Shown piece by piece: positions 27,325 through 35,735 of a stretch of 64,000 nucleotides of DNA (position 1 is the first letter of the stretch; every line of letters starts with the position of its first letter). The notes under the pieces were generated by a model that searched no databases, was not told the origin of the DNA, and saw only the letters and a list, made by a program, of their open reading frames with translations. Source of the DNA: Streptomyces cinnabarinus (lineage in GTDB: Bacteria > Actinomycetota > Actinomycetes > Streptomycetales > Streptomycetaceae); contig NZ_CP114413.1 of assembly GCF_027270315.1 (NCBI RefSeq), forward strand, positions 2,418,001 to 2,482,000. Reading direction: 5' to 3'. Both the position numbers and the translations under genes were made by a program.

Positions 27325-28206
27325 GTGGCGAACGGCGGACCGGTCCAGCACGGCTACCCACACCTGGAGACGGTGCGGGCGGCGATCACCGCGTTGTACA
27401 AGCGCTTGTCGTACGACACGATCCAGACGTTCGCGAGCAGTGTGGTCCCCGCGGATGTGGCGTTCTGCGACACCGACGATCTCCATCTGGGGGCGCAGCG
27501 GGTCGCCCGGGAACTGGTGCGGCACTATCGGCTGCCGGACGCGCGGATCATTGTGAGCTTCCGCGAGATGACCCATGCGGCGAACGTCGAACTCGCCGCC
27601 GGGCCTGAGTACTTCGTGGAGCTGAACGACCGGTTCCGGACGCATCGGCGGGACATCGGCGCGGCGCTGGCGCACGAGATCATGCATGTGTATCTGCACC
27701 GGCTGGATCTGTCGTTCCCGGGCACGCGGGACAACGAGATCCTCACCGACACGGCGACGACGTATCTGGGTGCCGGGTGGCTGCTGCTGGACGCGTACCG
27801 GGAGGACGGGGCGTCGTCACAGAAGCTGGGGTATCTGACGCCGGAGGAGTTCGGGTACGTCCTGGCCAAGCGGGCGCTGGTCTTCGGTGAGGATCCGTCG
27901 GTGTGGTTCACCAGTGCGCAGGCGTACACGGCGTACAGCAAGGGGCTGGCGGCCGCGCGGCAGGATGAGCAGCAGCCGCCGCTGACCGCTGCGGGGTGGG
28001 CGGGGCGGCGGCGGTATGCGCGGGATCGGCGGCAGGGGGGTGGTGGGGCGGATCCGGGGGTGCCGTATGCGTTCAGTCCGGATGGTGGGGGGCTGCGGGT
28101 GTCGTTTCCGTGTCCTACGTGCCGGCAGCGGATTCGGGTGCCGGTGAAGGGGCGGGTGCGGGCGCGGTGCGGGTTGTGCAAGACGGTTCTTGAGTGCGAT
28201 ACGTAA
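27325..28206 (+). CDS. putative zinc metalloprotease-like protein with zinc ribbon
   Basis: I do not recognise a named family. 293 residues, no signal peptide or membrane segment. An HEIMH motif at 117-121 fits a zinc-metallopeptidase active site (HExxH), and E138 or D142 in NEILTDTATTYLG could be the third ligand, in the manner of HExxH..E/D peptidases. The C-terminal 35 residues carry CPTC (263-266) and CGLC (282-285), a zinc ribbon. Between them is a Gly/Arg-rich linker. GTG start; gene is single and convergent with the SDR gene four bases away. Whether it cleaves protein is unknown. Confidence 0.7.
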   Translation: MANGGPVQHGYPHLETVRAAITALYKRLSYDTIQTFASSVVPADVAFCDTDDLHLGAQRVARELVRHYRLPDARIIVSFREMTHAANVELAAGPEYFVELNDRFRTHRRDIGAALAHEIMHVYLHRLDLSFPGTRDNEILTDTATTYLGAGWLLLDAYREDGASSQKLGYLTPEEFGYVLAKRALVFGEDPSVWFTSAQAYTAYSKGLAAARQDEQQPPLTAAGWAGRRRYARDRRQGGGGADPGVPYAFSPDGGGLRVSFPCPTCRQRIRVPVKGRVRARCGLCKTVLECDT

Positions 28207-28210
28207 GCAC

Positions 28211-29116
28211 CTACCCCCCGTACACCGGCAACGGCGTCTCCGCCTCCCCCAGCAGTTTCCGTGCCGTCTCCCCCGCCTCCTCCGGGGTCCGGCGGGCGCC
28301 CTTGTCCTCGGTCGGTCCTCTTCGCCAGCCCTCCATGACCGTGATGCGGCCGGCCTCCGTCTCGAAGACCCGGCCTGTCACTCCCGTGCTCGCGCCCGAG
28401 CCCAGCCATACGACCAGCGGGGACACGTTCTCCGGGGCCATCGCGTCGAAGCCTGATTCGGGGGCCGCCATGGTGTCGGCGAAGGCCTGTTCCGTCATTC
28501 TGGTGCGGGCCGCCGGGGCGATGGCGTTGACCTGAACGCCGTAGCGGGCGAGTTCGGCGGCCGCCACCAAGGTCAACGCCACTATCGCCGCTTTCGCCGC
28601 GCTGTAGTTGCCCTGCCCCACTGCGCCCAACAGACCCGCCCCGCTGCTGGTGTTGACGATGCGTGCCGTCGGGGTGCGGCCCGCCTTCGCCTCCGTGCGC
28701 CAGTGGGCCGCCGCATGCTTCAGGGGGAGGAAGTGGCCCTTGAGGTGGACGCGCACCACGGCGTCCCACTCCTCCTCGGCGAGGTTGACCAGCATCCGGT
28801 CCCGCAGGAACCCGGCGTTGTTGACGAGGGTGTCGAGGCGGCCGTACGTCTCCAGGGCGGTCCGGATCAGGGAGGCCGCGCCCTCGGTCGTCGCGATGTC
28901 GCCGCCGTGCGCCACCGCCGTGCCGCCCGCAGCGCGGATCTCCTCGGCGACCCGCGCCGCCGGGCTGTCGGCGTCCGGCGTCCCGTCGAGGCCCACGCCC
29001 AGGTCGTTCACGACCACCCGGGCACCCTCCGCCGCGAAGGCGAGCGCGTGGGCGCGGCCGAGCCCGCGGCCCGCGCCGGTGACGACGGCCACCCGGCCCT
29101 CGCAGATTCCGCTCAT
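28211..29116 (-). CDS. SDR-family dehydrogenase of the HIP cluster (Rv3548c-like)
   Basis: NAD(P)-dependent short-chain dehydrogenase, 301 residues. Rossmann motif TGAGRGLG at 13-20, NNAG, catalytic Ser in TSSGAG and YSAAK. The length and the long loop after strand 2 (NDLGVGLDGTPDADS) resemble the dehydrogenase part of multifunctional beta-oxidation enzymes and M. tuberculosis Rv3548c, its positional equivalent. The exact step in steroid ring degradation is not assigned even in mycobacteria, so function is by context. One base separates it from the preceding SDR gene, transcribed in the same direction. Confidence 0.8.
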   Translation of the reverse strand: MSGICEGRVAVVTGAGRGLGRAHALAFAAEGARVVVNDLGVGLDGTPDADSPAARVAEEIRAAGGTAVAHGGDIATTEGAASLIRTALETYGRLDTLVNNAGFLRDRMLVNLAEEEWDAVVRVHLKGHFLPLKHAAAHWRTEAKAGRTPTARIVNTSSGAGLLGAVGQGNYSAAKAAIVALTLVAAAELARYGVQVNAIAPAARTRMTEQAFADTMAAPESGFDAMAPENVSPLVVWLGSGASTGVTGRVFETEAGRITVMEGWRRGPTEDKGARRTPEEAGETARKLLGEAETPLPVYGG

Positions 29117-29117
29117 C

Positions 29118-29870
29118 TCAACTCCCCGCTTTCGAGTCGTTGTTCGCCGTCGCCGCGGCCAGGAACGCGGGCCGCTCCCCGCCGCCGTGCACCTGAAGGC
29201 TCGCCCCGCTCACATAGGCCGCCGCGTCCGAGGCCAGGAACACCGCCGCCGCGCCCACATCCGCCGGTTCCGCGAGGCGGCCGAGCGGGACCGTCCGGGA
29301 CACCGCTGTCACGCCCTGCTCGCCCCCGTAGTGCAGGTGCGAGAGCTCGGTGCGGACCATGCCGACCACGAGTGTGTTGACGCGCACCTCCGGCGCCCAC
29401 TCCACCGCCATCGAGCGGGCGAGGCTCTCCAGGCCCGCCTTGGCCGCGCCGTAGGCCGCGGAGCCCGGGGAGGGGCGGGTGCCGCTCACGCTGCCGATCA
29501 TCAGCACGCTTCCCCGGGCCCGCCGCAGCAGCCCGTACGCGGCGAGGGAGACCGTCAGGGGCGCCGTCAGGTTCAGCTCCAGCACGCGGGCGTGCCGCTC
29601 GGCGTCCGCGTCGGCGAGCAGCCGGTACGGGGTGCCGCCCGCGTTGTTCACCAGGACGTCCAGCCGGGGGAGGCCGGAGACGAAGCAGCTCACCGAGGCC
29701 GGGTCCCGGACGTCAAGGTGTCTGAATTCCGTTCCCTCCAGCGGGACTTCCGGCGGCTTCCGCGCGCACACCACCACCTCCGCCCCCGCCCGCACGAAGG
29801 CGTGGGCGATGCCGGCGCCGACGCCGCGCGTGCCGCCGGTGACGACGGCGAGCTTCCCGTTCAGCTCCAT
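29118..29870 (-). CDS. SDR-family dehydrogenase of the HIP cluster (Rv3549c-like)
   Basis: 250-residue short-chain dehydrogenase with TGGTRGVG near residue 11, NNAG and the catalytic YGAAK; the C-terminal segment GASLQVHGGGERP is a typical SDR ending. Divergent from echA20 with a large palindrome in the 53-bp gap. In M. tuberculosis Rv3549c occupies the same position in the KstR2 regulon. Probably the first gene of a two-gene leftward unit with the next SDR. Confidence 0.8.
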   Translation of the reverse strand: MELNGKLAVVTGGTRGVGAGIAHAFVRAGAEVVVCARKPPEVPLEGTEFRHLDVRDPASVSCFVSGLPRLDVLVNNAGGTPYRLLADADAERHARVLELNLTAPLTVSLAAYGLLRRARGSVLMIGSVSGTRPSPGSAAYGAAKAGLESLARSMAVEWAPEVRVNTLVVGMVRTELSHLHYGGEQGVTAVSRTVPLGRLAEPADVGAAAVFLASDAAAYVSGASLQVHGGGERPAFLAAATANNDSKAGS

Positions 29871-29875
29871 CCGCT

Positions 29876-29913
29876 GCTACCTTCCACCTAACAAACGTTA
29901 GGTGGAAGGTAGC
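29876..29913. promoter_or_regulatory. 38-bp perfect inverted repeat in the divergent SDR/echA20 promoter
   Basis: Two 17-bp arms, left ending CCACCTAAC and right GTTAGGTGGAAGGTAGC, are exact complements around the spacer AAAC. It fills most of the gap between two divergent start codons, where a dimeric regulator would block both promoters. The inner part CCTAACAAACGTTAGG resembles TetR-family operators of actinobacterial lipid genes. Its likely reader is the KstR2-like protein of the same cluster, but half-site spacing differs from the box upstream of fadE30. Confidence 0.78.
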
Positions 29914-29923
29914 TGATGCGCCC

Positions 29924-30667
29924 ATGAGTGTCTCCACCTCGTCCCCGGAAAAGGGGATCCGGATCGTGACGGTCGATCACCCGCCCGTCAACGCCCTTCC
30001 GGTGTCCGGCTGGTTCACGCTCGCGGATGCCGTGCGCAAGGCCGGGCAGGACCCGGAAGTGCGGTGCGTGGTGCTGGCCGCCGCGGGCCGGGGGTTCAAC
30101 GCGGGCGTGGACGTCAAGGAGCTCCAGCGGCGCGGGAGGAGTGCGCTGCTCGGGGCCAACCGGGGCTGTTTCGCGGCCTTCTCGGCCGTGTACGACTGCG
30201 AGGTGCCCGTGGTCGCGGCGGTGCAGGGGTTCTGTCTGGGCGGGGGCATCGGTCTGGTCGGGAACGCCGACGCGATCGTGGCGAGCGAGGACGCCACCTT
30301 CGGTCTGCCCGAGCTGGACCGGGGCGCGCTGGGGGCGGCCACGCATCTGGCCCGGCTGGTGCCGCAGCACCTGATGCGCGCCCTGTACTTCACCTCCCGC
30401 ACCGCGACCGCCGCCGAACTGCACGCGCACGGATCGGTGTGGCGGGTGGTAGCGCGCGCGGAACTCCAGGCGGCCGCACTGGAGTTGGCCCGGGAGATCG
30501 CCGCCAAGGACGGGGAGCTGCTGCGTCTCGCCAAGGCGGCCATCAACGGCATCGATCCGGTGGATGTGCGCCGCGGCTACCGCTTCGAGCAGGGCTTCAC
30601 CTACGAGGCGAGCGTGAGCGGGGTCGGCGACCGGGTGCGGAGCACGTTCGGGCAGGACGGTGACTGA
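29924..30667 (+). CDS. echA20: enoyl-CoA hydratase/isomerase-family hydrolase (EchA20 type)
   Basis: 247 residues, the same length as M. tuberculosis EchA20. Crotonase-fold features: oxyanion-loop GFNAGVDVKEL and GFCLGGGIGLVGNADAI with the second oxyanion Gly. Mycobacterial EchA20 hydrolytically opens steroid ring D of HIEC-CoA to give COCHEA-CoA. Assignment rests on family plus neighbours: ipdA, ipdB and ipdC follow directly. Its stop is one base from the ipdA start used here. Confidence 0.86.
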   Translation: MSVSTSSPEKGIRIVTVDHPPVNALPVSGWFTLADAVRKAGQDPEVRCVVLAAAGRGFNAGVDVKELQRRGRSALLGANRGCFAAFSAVYDCEVPVVAAVQGFCLGGGIGLVGNADAIVASEDATFGLPELDRGALGAATHLARLVPQHLMRALYFTSRTATAAELHAHGSVWRVVARAELQAAALELAREIAAKDGELLRLAKAAINGIDPVDVRRGYRFEQGFTYEASVSGVGDRVRSTFGQDGD

Positions 30668-30668
30668 C

Positions 30669-31478
30669 ATGGCCGACAAGACGATGACCGCCGAGGAGGC
30701 CGTCTCCCGGCTGGCCGACGGCATGACCCTCGGCATCGGCGGCTGGGGCTCCCGCCGCAAGCCCATGGCCCTGGTGAGAGCACTGCTCCGCACCGAGATC
30801 ACCGATCTCACGGTCGTCTCCTGCGGCGGCCCCGACGTCGGCATGCTCGCCGCCGCCGGGCGGATCCGCCGACTGGTCGCCCCCTTCGTCACCCTGGACT
30901 CCATCCCGCTCGAACCGCACTACCGCGCGGCCCGCGAGCGGGGCACCCTCCAGCTCACGGAGTACGACGAGGCGATGTTCCTGTGGGGCCTGCGCGCCGC
31001 CGCCCACCGGCTGCCGTTCCTCCCGGTGCGCTCGGGACTCGGCTCGGACGTCATGCGGGTCAACCCGGGCCTGCGCACGGTGACTTCGCCGTACGACGAC
31101 GAGGAGACCTTCGTCGCGATGCCCGCGCTGCGCCTGGACGCGGCCCTGGTGCACGTCAACCGCGCCGACCGGCGGGGCAACGGCCAGTACCTGGGCCCGG
31201 ACCCGTACTTCGACGACCTGTTCTGCGCGGCGGCCGACACCGCGTATGTCTCCTGCGAGCGGATCGTGGACACCGCCGAGCTGACGAAGGAGGCGGCGCC
31301 CCAGACCCTGCTGATCCAACGGCACACGGTCACCGGTGTGATCGAGGCCCCGAACGGCGCCCACTTCACCTCCTGCGCCCCGGACTACGGCCGCGACGAG
31401 TCCGCACAGCGGGAGTACGCGACCACGCCCTGGCCGCAGTTCGCCGAGCGGTACCTCAAGGACGGGAGGACGGCATGA
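30669..31478 (+). CDS. ipdA: COCHEA-CoA hydrolase alpha subunit (CoA-transferase fold)
   Basis: 269 residues of class I CoA-transferase fold, with the family's N-terminal DGMTLGIGGWGSRRKPMA. In M. tuberculosis and Rhodococcus IpdAB is not a transferase but a hydrolase that opens steroid ring C of COCHEA-CoA. A glutamate in LTEYDE (E98) falls where the IpdA catalytic Glu is expected; alignment is needed to confirm this. The ATG chosen gives MADKTMTAEEAV; a GTG three codons earlier overlaps the echA20 stop. Stop overlaps the ipdB start by 4 bases, as expected for two subunits of one enzyme. Confidence 0.87.
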   Translation: MADKTMTAEEAVSRLADGMTLGIGGWGSRRKPMALVRALLRTEITDLTVVSCGGPDVGMLAAAGRIRRLVAPFVTLDSIPLEPHYRAARERGTLQLTEYDEAMFLWGLRAAAHRLPFLPVRSGLGSDVMRVNPGLRTVTSPYDDEETFVAMPALRLDAALVHVNRADRRGNGQYLGPDPYFDDLFCAAADTAYVSCERIVDTAELTKEAAPQTLLIQRHTVTGVIEAPNGAHFTSCAPDYGRDESAQREYATTPWPQFAERYLKDGRTA

Positions 31479-32191
31479 CCGCCACCCGCGCCGAGCACTG
31501 CGTCATCGCCTGCGCCGAGGCGTGGCGGGGGGCCGGGGAGATCCTGGCGAGCCCGATGGGCCTGATCCCGTCCGTCGGGGCCCGCCTCGCCCGGCTGACC
31601 TTCTCCCCCGACCTGCTGCTCACCGACGGCGAGGCGATGCTGGTCGGCCCGGACGGCACGGTCGAGGGCTGGCTGCCGTACCGCCGGCACCTCGACCTGG
31701 TCACCGGGGGGCGCCGGCACGTGATGATGGGCGCCAGTCAGATCGACCGCTTCGGCAACCAGAACATCGCCTGCGTCGGGGACTGGGCGCAGCCGCGGCG
31801 GCAGCTGCTCGGGGTGCGGGGAGCGCCGGTCAACACCCTGAACAACCCGACCAGTTACTGGATCCCGCGGCACTCCCGGCGGGTCTTCGTCCACCGCGTC
31901 GACATGGTGTGCGGGGTGGGCCACGACCATGCCGACGGCGCCCGCTACCACCACCTCCCGCGGGTCGTCTCCGACCTCGGCGTCTTCGACTTCGCCACGC
32001 CGGACCACTCGATGCGGCTGGCCTCGGTGCATCCCGGGGTGAGTGTCGAGGAGGTCCGGGAGGCGACCGGCTTCGCGCTGACGGTCCCGGACGAGGTGCC
32101 GTACACGCGTGCTCCGACGCCCGCCGAACTGCGTCTGATCCGCGAGGTGATCGACCCGGAGAACACCCGCGCGCGGGAGGTGGACCACTGA
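31475..32191 (+). CDS. ipdB: COCHEA-CoA hydrolase beta subunit (CoA-transferase fold)
   Basis: 238 residues, the second half of the IpdAB heterodimer. Beta-subunit features: the PSVGARLARLTFSPDLLLTD strand and GASQIDRFGNQNIACVGD loop. It contributes to the CoA- and substrate-binding cleft with IpdA. The ATG overlaps the ipdA stop (ATGA), and its stop overlaps the next ATG by one base (TGATG), so ipdA, ipdB and ipdC are translationally coupled. Confidence 0.87.
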   Translation: MTATRAEHCVIACAEAWRGAGEILASPMGLIPSVGARLARLTFSPDLLLTDGEAMLVGPDGTVEGWLPYRRHLDLVTGGRRHVMMGASQIDRFGNQNIACVGDWAQPRRQLLGVRGAPVNTLNNPTSYWIPRHSRRVFVHRVDMVCGVGHDHADGARYHHLPRVVSDLGVFDFATPDHSMRLASVHPGVSVEEVREATGFALTVPDEVPYTRAPTPAELRLIREVIDPENTRAREVDH

Positions 32192-33255
32192 TGGAGACCG
32201 CGCTGACCCGGCTGACCGGGGTGCGGCATCCGCTGGTGCAGACCGGGATGGGCTGGGTGGCCGGTCCCCGGCTGGTCTCCGCCACGGCGAACGCGGGCGC
32301 CCTCGGCATCCTGGCCTCCGCCACCATGACCGTGGACCGGCTGCGGGAGGCGGTCCGGGAGGTCAAGTCCCGTACGGACGCGCCGTTCGGGGTCAATCTC
32401 CGCGCGGATGCGGCGGACGCCGGTGACCGGGTCCGGGTCATCGTCGACGAGGGTGTGCGGGTCGCCTCCTTCGCGCTCGCACCCTCGCCCGGGCTGATCG
32501 CCGAGCTGAAGGAGGCGGGCGTGGTGGTGATCCCGACCGTGGGCGCGCGGCGGCATGCCGAGAAGGTCGCGGGCTGGGGCGCGGACGCGGTGATCGTGCA
32601 GGGCGGTGAGGGGGGCGGGCACACCGGGGAGGTGGCGACGAGCGTGCTGCTGCCGCAGGTGGTGGACGCGGTGCGGATCCCCGTCGTCGCGGCGGGCGGC
32701 TTCTTCGACGGGCGGGGTCTGGTCGCCGCGCTCGCCTACGGGGCGGCGGGCGTCGCCATGGGCACCCGCTTCCTGCTGACCTCGGACTCCACCGTCCCGG
32801 ACGCCGTGAAGGCGCGCTATCTGGCGGCGACGGTCCGGGACGTCACCGTGACCACGGCGGTCGACGGTCTGCCGCACCGCATGCTGCGTACGGAACTGGT
32901 CGAGTCGCTGGAGCGCTCCGGCCGTACGAAAGCCCTGGTCGGGGCCGTACGCCGGGCCGCGGGGTTCCAGCGGCTGTCGGGGCTCTCCTGGCGCCGGATG
33001 ATCCAGGACGGGCGGGCGCTGCGCCACGGCAAGGACCTGACCTGGAGCCAGGTCCTGCTCGCCGCGAACACTCCGATGCTGCTCAAGGCGTCGATGGTGG
33101 ACGGCCGTACGGATCTCGGGGTGATGGCGTCCGGACAGGTCGCCGGAGTCATCGACGACCTGCCCTCGTGCGCGGAGCTGGTGGACCGGATCATGGCCGA
33201 GGCCGTGCAAACCCTGGGCGCGCTGGCGGCGGGCGGTGCTTCAATGCGCGCATGA
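32191..33255 (+). CDS. ipdC: flavin-dependent nitronate-monooxygenase-family enzyme (IpdC type)
   Basis: 354 residues, TIM-barrel FMN enzyme. Seen: RHPLVQTGMGWVAGPRLVSA at the N terminus, the phosphate-binding QGGEGGGHTGEVATS loop and VVAAGGFFDGRG, as in 2-nitropropane dioxygenases. M. tuberculosis Rv3553 (IpdC, 355 residues) works with IpdF before ring D opening; IpdC is not thought to be a true nitronate monooxygenase. Location right after ipdAB supports the assignment. The stop overlaps the SIMPL gene. Confidence 0.83.
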   Translation: METALTRLTGVRHPLVQTGMGWVAGPRLVSATANAGALGILASATMTVDRLREAVREVKSRTDAPFGVNLRADAADAGDRVRVIVDEGVRVASFALAPSPGLIAELKEAGVVVIPTVGARRHAEKVAGWGADAVIVQGGEGGGHTGEVATSVLLPQVVDAVRIPVVAAGGFFDGRGLVAALAYGAAGVAMGTRFLLTSDSTVPDAVKARYLAATVRDVTVTTAVDGLPHRMLRTELVESLERSGRTKALVGAVRRAAGFQRLSGLSWRRMIQDGRALRHGKDLTWSQVLLAANTPMLLKASMVDGRTDLGVMASGQVAGVIDDLPSCAELVDRIMAEAVQTLGALAAGGASMRA

Positions 33256-33896
33256 CGGAGACGATCAAGGAGCCCTGGGGGCTCAGTGTTTTTGGTGCGG
33301 GCGACGTGCGGGCGGAGCCTCAGCTGGTCCGGGTGAAGCTCGGCGTGGAGGTGCTGGAGCCCGCCCCGGAGGCGGCGTTCCACGAGGCGGGCGCGGCGGT
33401 GACCCGGCTGCGTGAGGTGCTGCGCGGACACGGCATACCGGATGCCTCGGTGTCGGGTTCGCGGCTGCGGCTCAACTCGGAGTACGGCCATGCCAATGGC
33501 ACCCGGAAGTTCCTCGGCTACTACTGCCAGGCCCAGTACGTCATCGAGACCGAGGCGCTGGACGACCTCCAGCAGCTCATGGTCGACGTGGTGGAGGCCG
33601 GTGCGCGCAGCATCGACAGCGTCGAGTTCGACGTGCACGACAAGCCGGCCCTGCGGGACGAGGCGCGCCGCAGGGCGGTGACCGCCGCCCGCCGCAAGGC
33701 CGAGGTGTACGCGGACGCGGCGGGCGTGCATCTGGGGCCCGTGGTGCACATCCAGGACGTGGACGCGGAGTCGTACGAGTTCCGTCAGTACCGTGGGCAC
33801 GGTGGCGGTGGCGGCGGTGCCTCGGCCAATGACCTCGCGCCGGGGATGGTGCAGGTGGCCGCCGGGGTGGTGCTGGGCTTCTCGCTGGGCCGCTGA
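33252..33896 (+). CDS. SIMPL-domain (DUF541) protein coupled to the HIP operon
   Basis: 214 residues with the SIMPL pattern LSVFGAGDVRAEPQLVRVKL at the start and ARRRAVTAARRKAEVYADAAGVHLG in the middle, and a glycine-rich C-terminal part. There is no signal peptide. The ATG overlaps the ipdC stop (ATGA), so it is cotranslated with the steroid genes. No DUF541 protein belongs to the mycobacterial KstR2 regulon as I know it. Its role here is unknown; it may simply have joined the operon. Confidence 0.8.
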   Translation: MTETIKEPWGLSVFGAGDVRAEPQLVRVKLGVEVLEPAPEAAFHEAGAAVTRLREVLRGHGIPDASVSGSRLRLNSEYGHANGTRKFLGYYCQAQYVIETEALDDLQQLMVDVVEAGARSIDSVEFDVHDKPALRDEARRRAVTAARRKAEVYADAAGVHLGPVVHIQDVDAESYEFRQYRGHGGGGGGASANDLAPGMVQVAAGVVLGFSLGR

Positions 33897-33924
33897 CGCC
33901 CTCCCGGCGGGCCGACGGCTGACC

Positions 33925-35082
33925 TCACACCCGCTCGATGATCGTCACATTGGCCTGTCCCCCGCCCTCGCACATGGTCTGGAGCCCGAACCGGCCGCCG
34001 GTGCGCTCCAGTTCGTGCAGGAGGGTCGTCATCAGGCGTACGCCGGTGGCGCCCAGGGGGTGGCCGAGGGCGATGGCGCCGCCGTTGACGTTGACCTTGT
34101 CGGGGTTCGCGCCGGTCTCCTTCAGCCAGGCCAGGACGACCGGCGCGAACGCCTCGTTGATCTCCACGAGGTCGATGTCGTCGATCGACAGGCCGGTCTT
34201 CTTCAGGGCGTGCGCGGTGGCCGGTATGGGCGCGGTGAGCATCCGGATGGGGTCCTCGCCGCGCACCGAGAGGTGGTGCACGCGCGCGCGGGGTGTCAGC
34301 CCGTGCTCGCGCACCGCCCGCGCGGAGGCGAGCAGCATGGCCGCCGCGCCGTCGGAGACCTGGGAGGAGCAGGCGGCGGTGACGGTACCGCCGTCGACGA
34401 TTGGGTTCAGCGCGGCCATCTTCTCCAGCGAGGTGTCCCGGCGCGGGCCCTCGTCGGCCAGGACGTCGCCGTAGGCCACCAGTTCCCGGTCGAAGCGCCC
34501 CTCGTCGATCGCGCGCACCGCCCGCTCGTGGGAGCGCAACGCGAACTCCTCCTGGTCGCGCCGGGTGATGCCCCACTTCGCGGCGATCATCTCGGCGCCG
34601 GCGAACTGGTTCACCGGCTTGTTGCCGTACCGCGCCCGCCAGCCCTCGCTGCCCGCGAAGGGCCCCTGGGTCAGCCCGAGCGGCTCGGCGGCCTGCCGGG
34701 TGGCGAAGGCGATCGGGATCATCGACATGTTCTGCACGCCGCCGGCCACGACCAGGTCCTGGGTGCCGGAGAGCACACCCTGCGCGGCGAAGTGCACGGC
34801 CTGCTGGGAGGATCCGCACTGCCGGTCGACGGTCACCCCGGGCACCTCCTCGGGCAGTCCGGCCGCCAGCCAGCAGGTCCGCGCGATGTCCCCGGCCTGC
34901 GGTCCCACGGCGTCCAGGCAGCCGAAGACCACGTCCTCGACGGCCACCGGGTCGACGCCGGTGCGCGCCATCAGCTCCCGCAGCACATGGGCGCCGAGGT
35001 CGGCCGGATGCGCCTGGCCGAGCCCTCCCCCGCGCCGCCCCACGGGCGTACGGACCGCTTCGACGATGTAGGCCTCGGTCAT
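33925..35082 (-). CDS. fadA6: thiolase, acetyl-CoA acyltransferase (FadA6 type)
   Basis: 385 residues of thiolase fold: the acylated nucleophile Cys lies in VDRQCGSSQQAV (about residue 90), and the C-terminal active-site motifs NEAFAPV and CEGGGQANVTII follow (H in NGGAIALGHPLGATG). It splits a beta-ketoacyl-CoA with CoA. FadA6 acts at the last thiolysis in HIP breakdown in mycobacteria and sits beside kstR2, as here. GGGGAG five bases before the ATG. Third gene of the ipdF-kstR2-fadA6 leftward unit. Confidence 0.9.
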   Translation of the reverse strand: MTEAYIVEAVRTPVGRRGGGLGQAHPADLGAHVLRELMARTGVDPVAVEDVVFGCLDAVGPQAGDIARTCWLAAGLPEEVPGVTVDRQCGSSQQAVHFAAQGVLSGTQDLVVAGGVQNMSMIPIAFATRQAAEPLGLTQGPFAGSEGWRARYGNKPVNQFAGAEMIAAKWGITRRDQEEFALRSHERAVRAIDEGRFDRELVAYGDVLADEGPRRDTSLEKMAALNPIVDGGTVTAACSSQVSDGAAAMLLASARAVREHGLTPRARVHHLSVRGEDPIRMLTAPIPATAHALKKTGLSIDDIDLVEINEAFAPVVLAWLKETGANPDKVNVNGGAIALGHPLGATGVRLMTTLLHELERTGGRFGLQTMCEGGGQANVTIIERV

Positions 35083-35108
35083 GGCAACTCCCCTGCGGGA
35101 ACGGTGGT

Positions 35109-35720
35109 TTAGGTGCGTACGGCGATCCCGTCCAGCACCATCGACAGGTACTGCCGGGCGATCTCCTCGGGGCTGTGGTGTCCGCCGGGCCGGTACCAGG
35201 ACGCGGCGACCCACACCGTGTCCCGCACGAACCGGTAGGTGAGCCGGACGTCGAGGTCGGCCCGGAAGACCCGGTCCGCGACGCCGCGCTCCAGCGTGGA
35301 CAGCCACGCCTTCTCGAACCGCAGCTGGGACTCGGCGAGGAACGCGAACCGCTCCTGTGCCACCAGCTGCTTGCTCTCCTTCTGGTAGATCGCGACGGCG
35401 GCGCGGTGCCGGTCGATCTCCCGGAACGACTCGGTGACCAGCGCTTCGAGGGTCTCCCGCGGCCCCAGCTCGGCGCCCAGGACAGTGTCGTAGCCGTCCC
35501 ACAGCTCGTCGAGGAAGGTGCTCAGGATCTCCTCCAGCATCGATTCCTTGGAGTCGAAGTGGTAGTAGAGGCTGCCCGCGAGCATGCCCGCGTGGTCCGC
35601 GATCTTGCGTACGGTGGTGGCGTTGTAGCCCTGCTCGGCGAAGACCTCGGCGGCGATGTCGAGGAGTTCGCGGCGGCGCGCGGGCGCGGCCGTCACCTGG
35701 GGCTTCTTCTTGGTCGGCAC
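35109..35720 (-). CDS. kstR2: TetR-family repressor (KstR2 type)
   Basis: 203 residues. N-terminal TetR helix-turn-helix: RRRELLDIAAEVFAEQGYNA, then IADHAGMLAGSLYYHF; the C-terminal ligand domain is typical of the acyl-CoA-responding subgroup. Mycobacterial KstR2 (about 200 residues) represses the HIP genes until HIP-CoA binds. Encoded between fadA6 and ipdF, the same place as Rv3557c. Two operator-like palindromes lie in the two divergent regions of this cluster, which fits autoregulation. Confidence 0.87.
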   Translation of the reverse strand: MPTKKKPQVTAAPARRRELLDIAAEVFAEQGYNATTVRKIADHAGMLAGSLYYHFDSKESMLEEILSTFLDELWDGYDTVLGAELGPRETLEALVTESFREIDRHRAAVAIYQKESKQLVAQERFAFLAESQLRFEKAWLSTLERGVADRVFRADLDVRLTYRFVRDTVWVAASWYRPGGHHSPEEIARQYLSMVLDGIAVRT

Positions 35721-35735
35721 GGTTCCATTCTCGTC

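Noticed and set aside
29876..29913. KstR (not KstR2) operator
   Set aside because: KstR uses AAC-nn-GTT; here AAC and GTT are separated by four bases, so the match fails.
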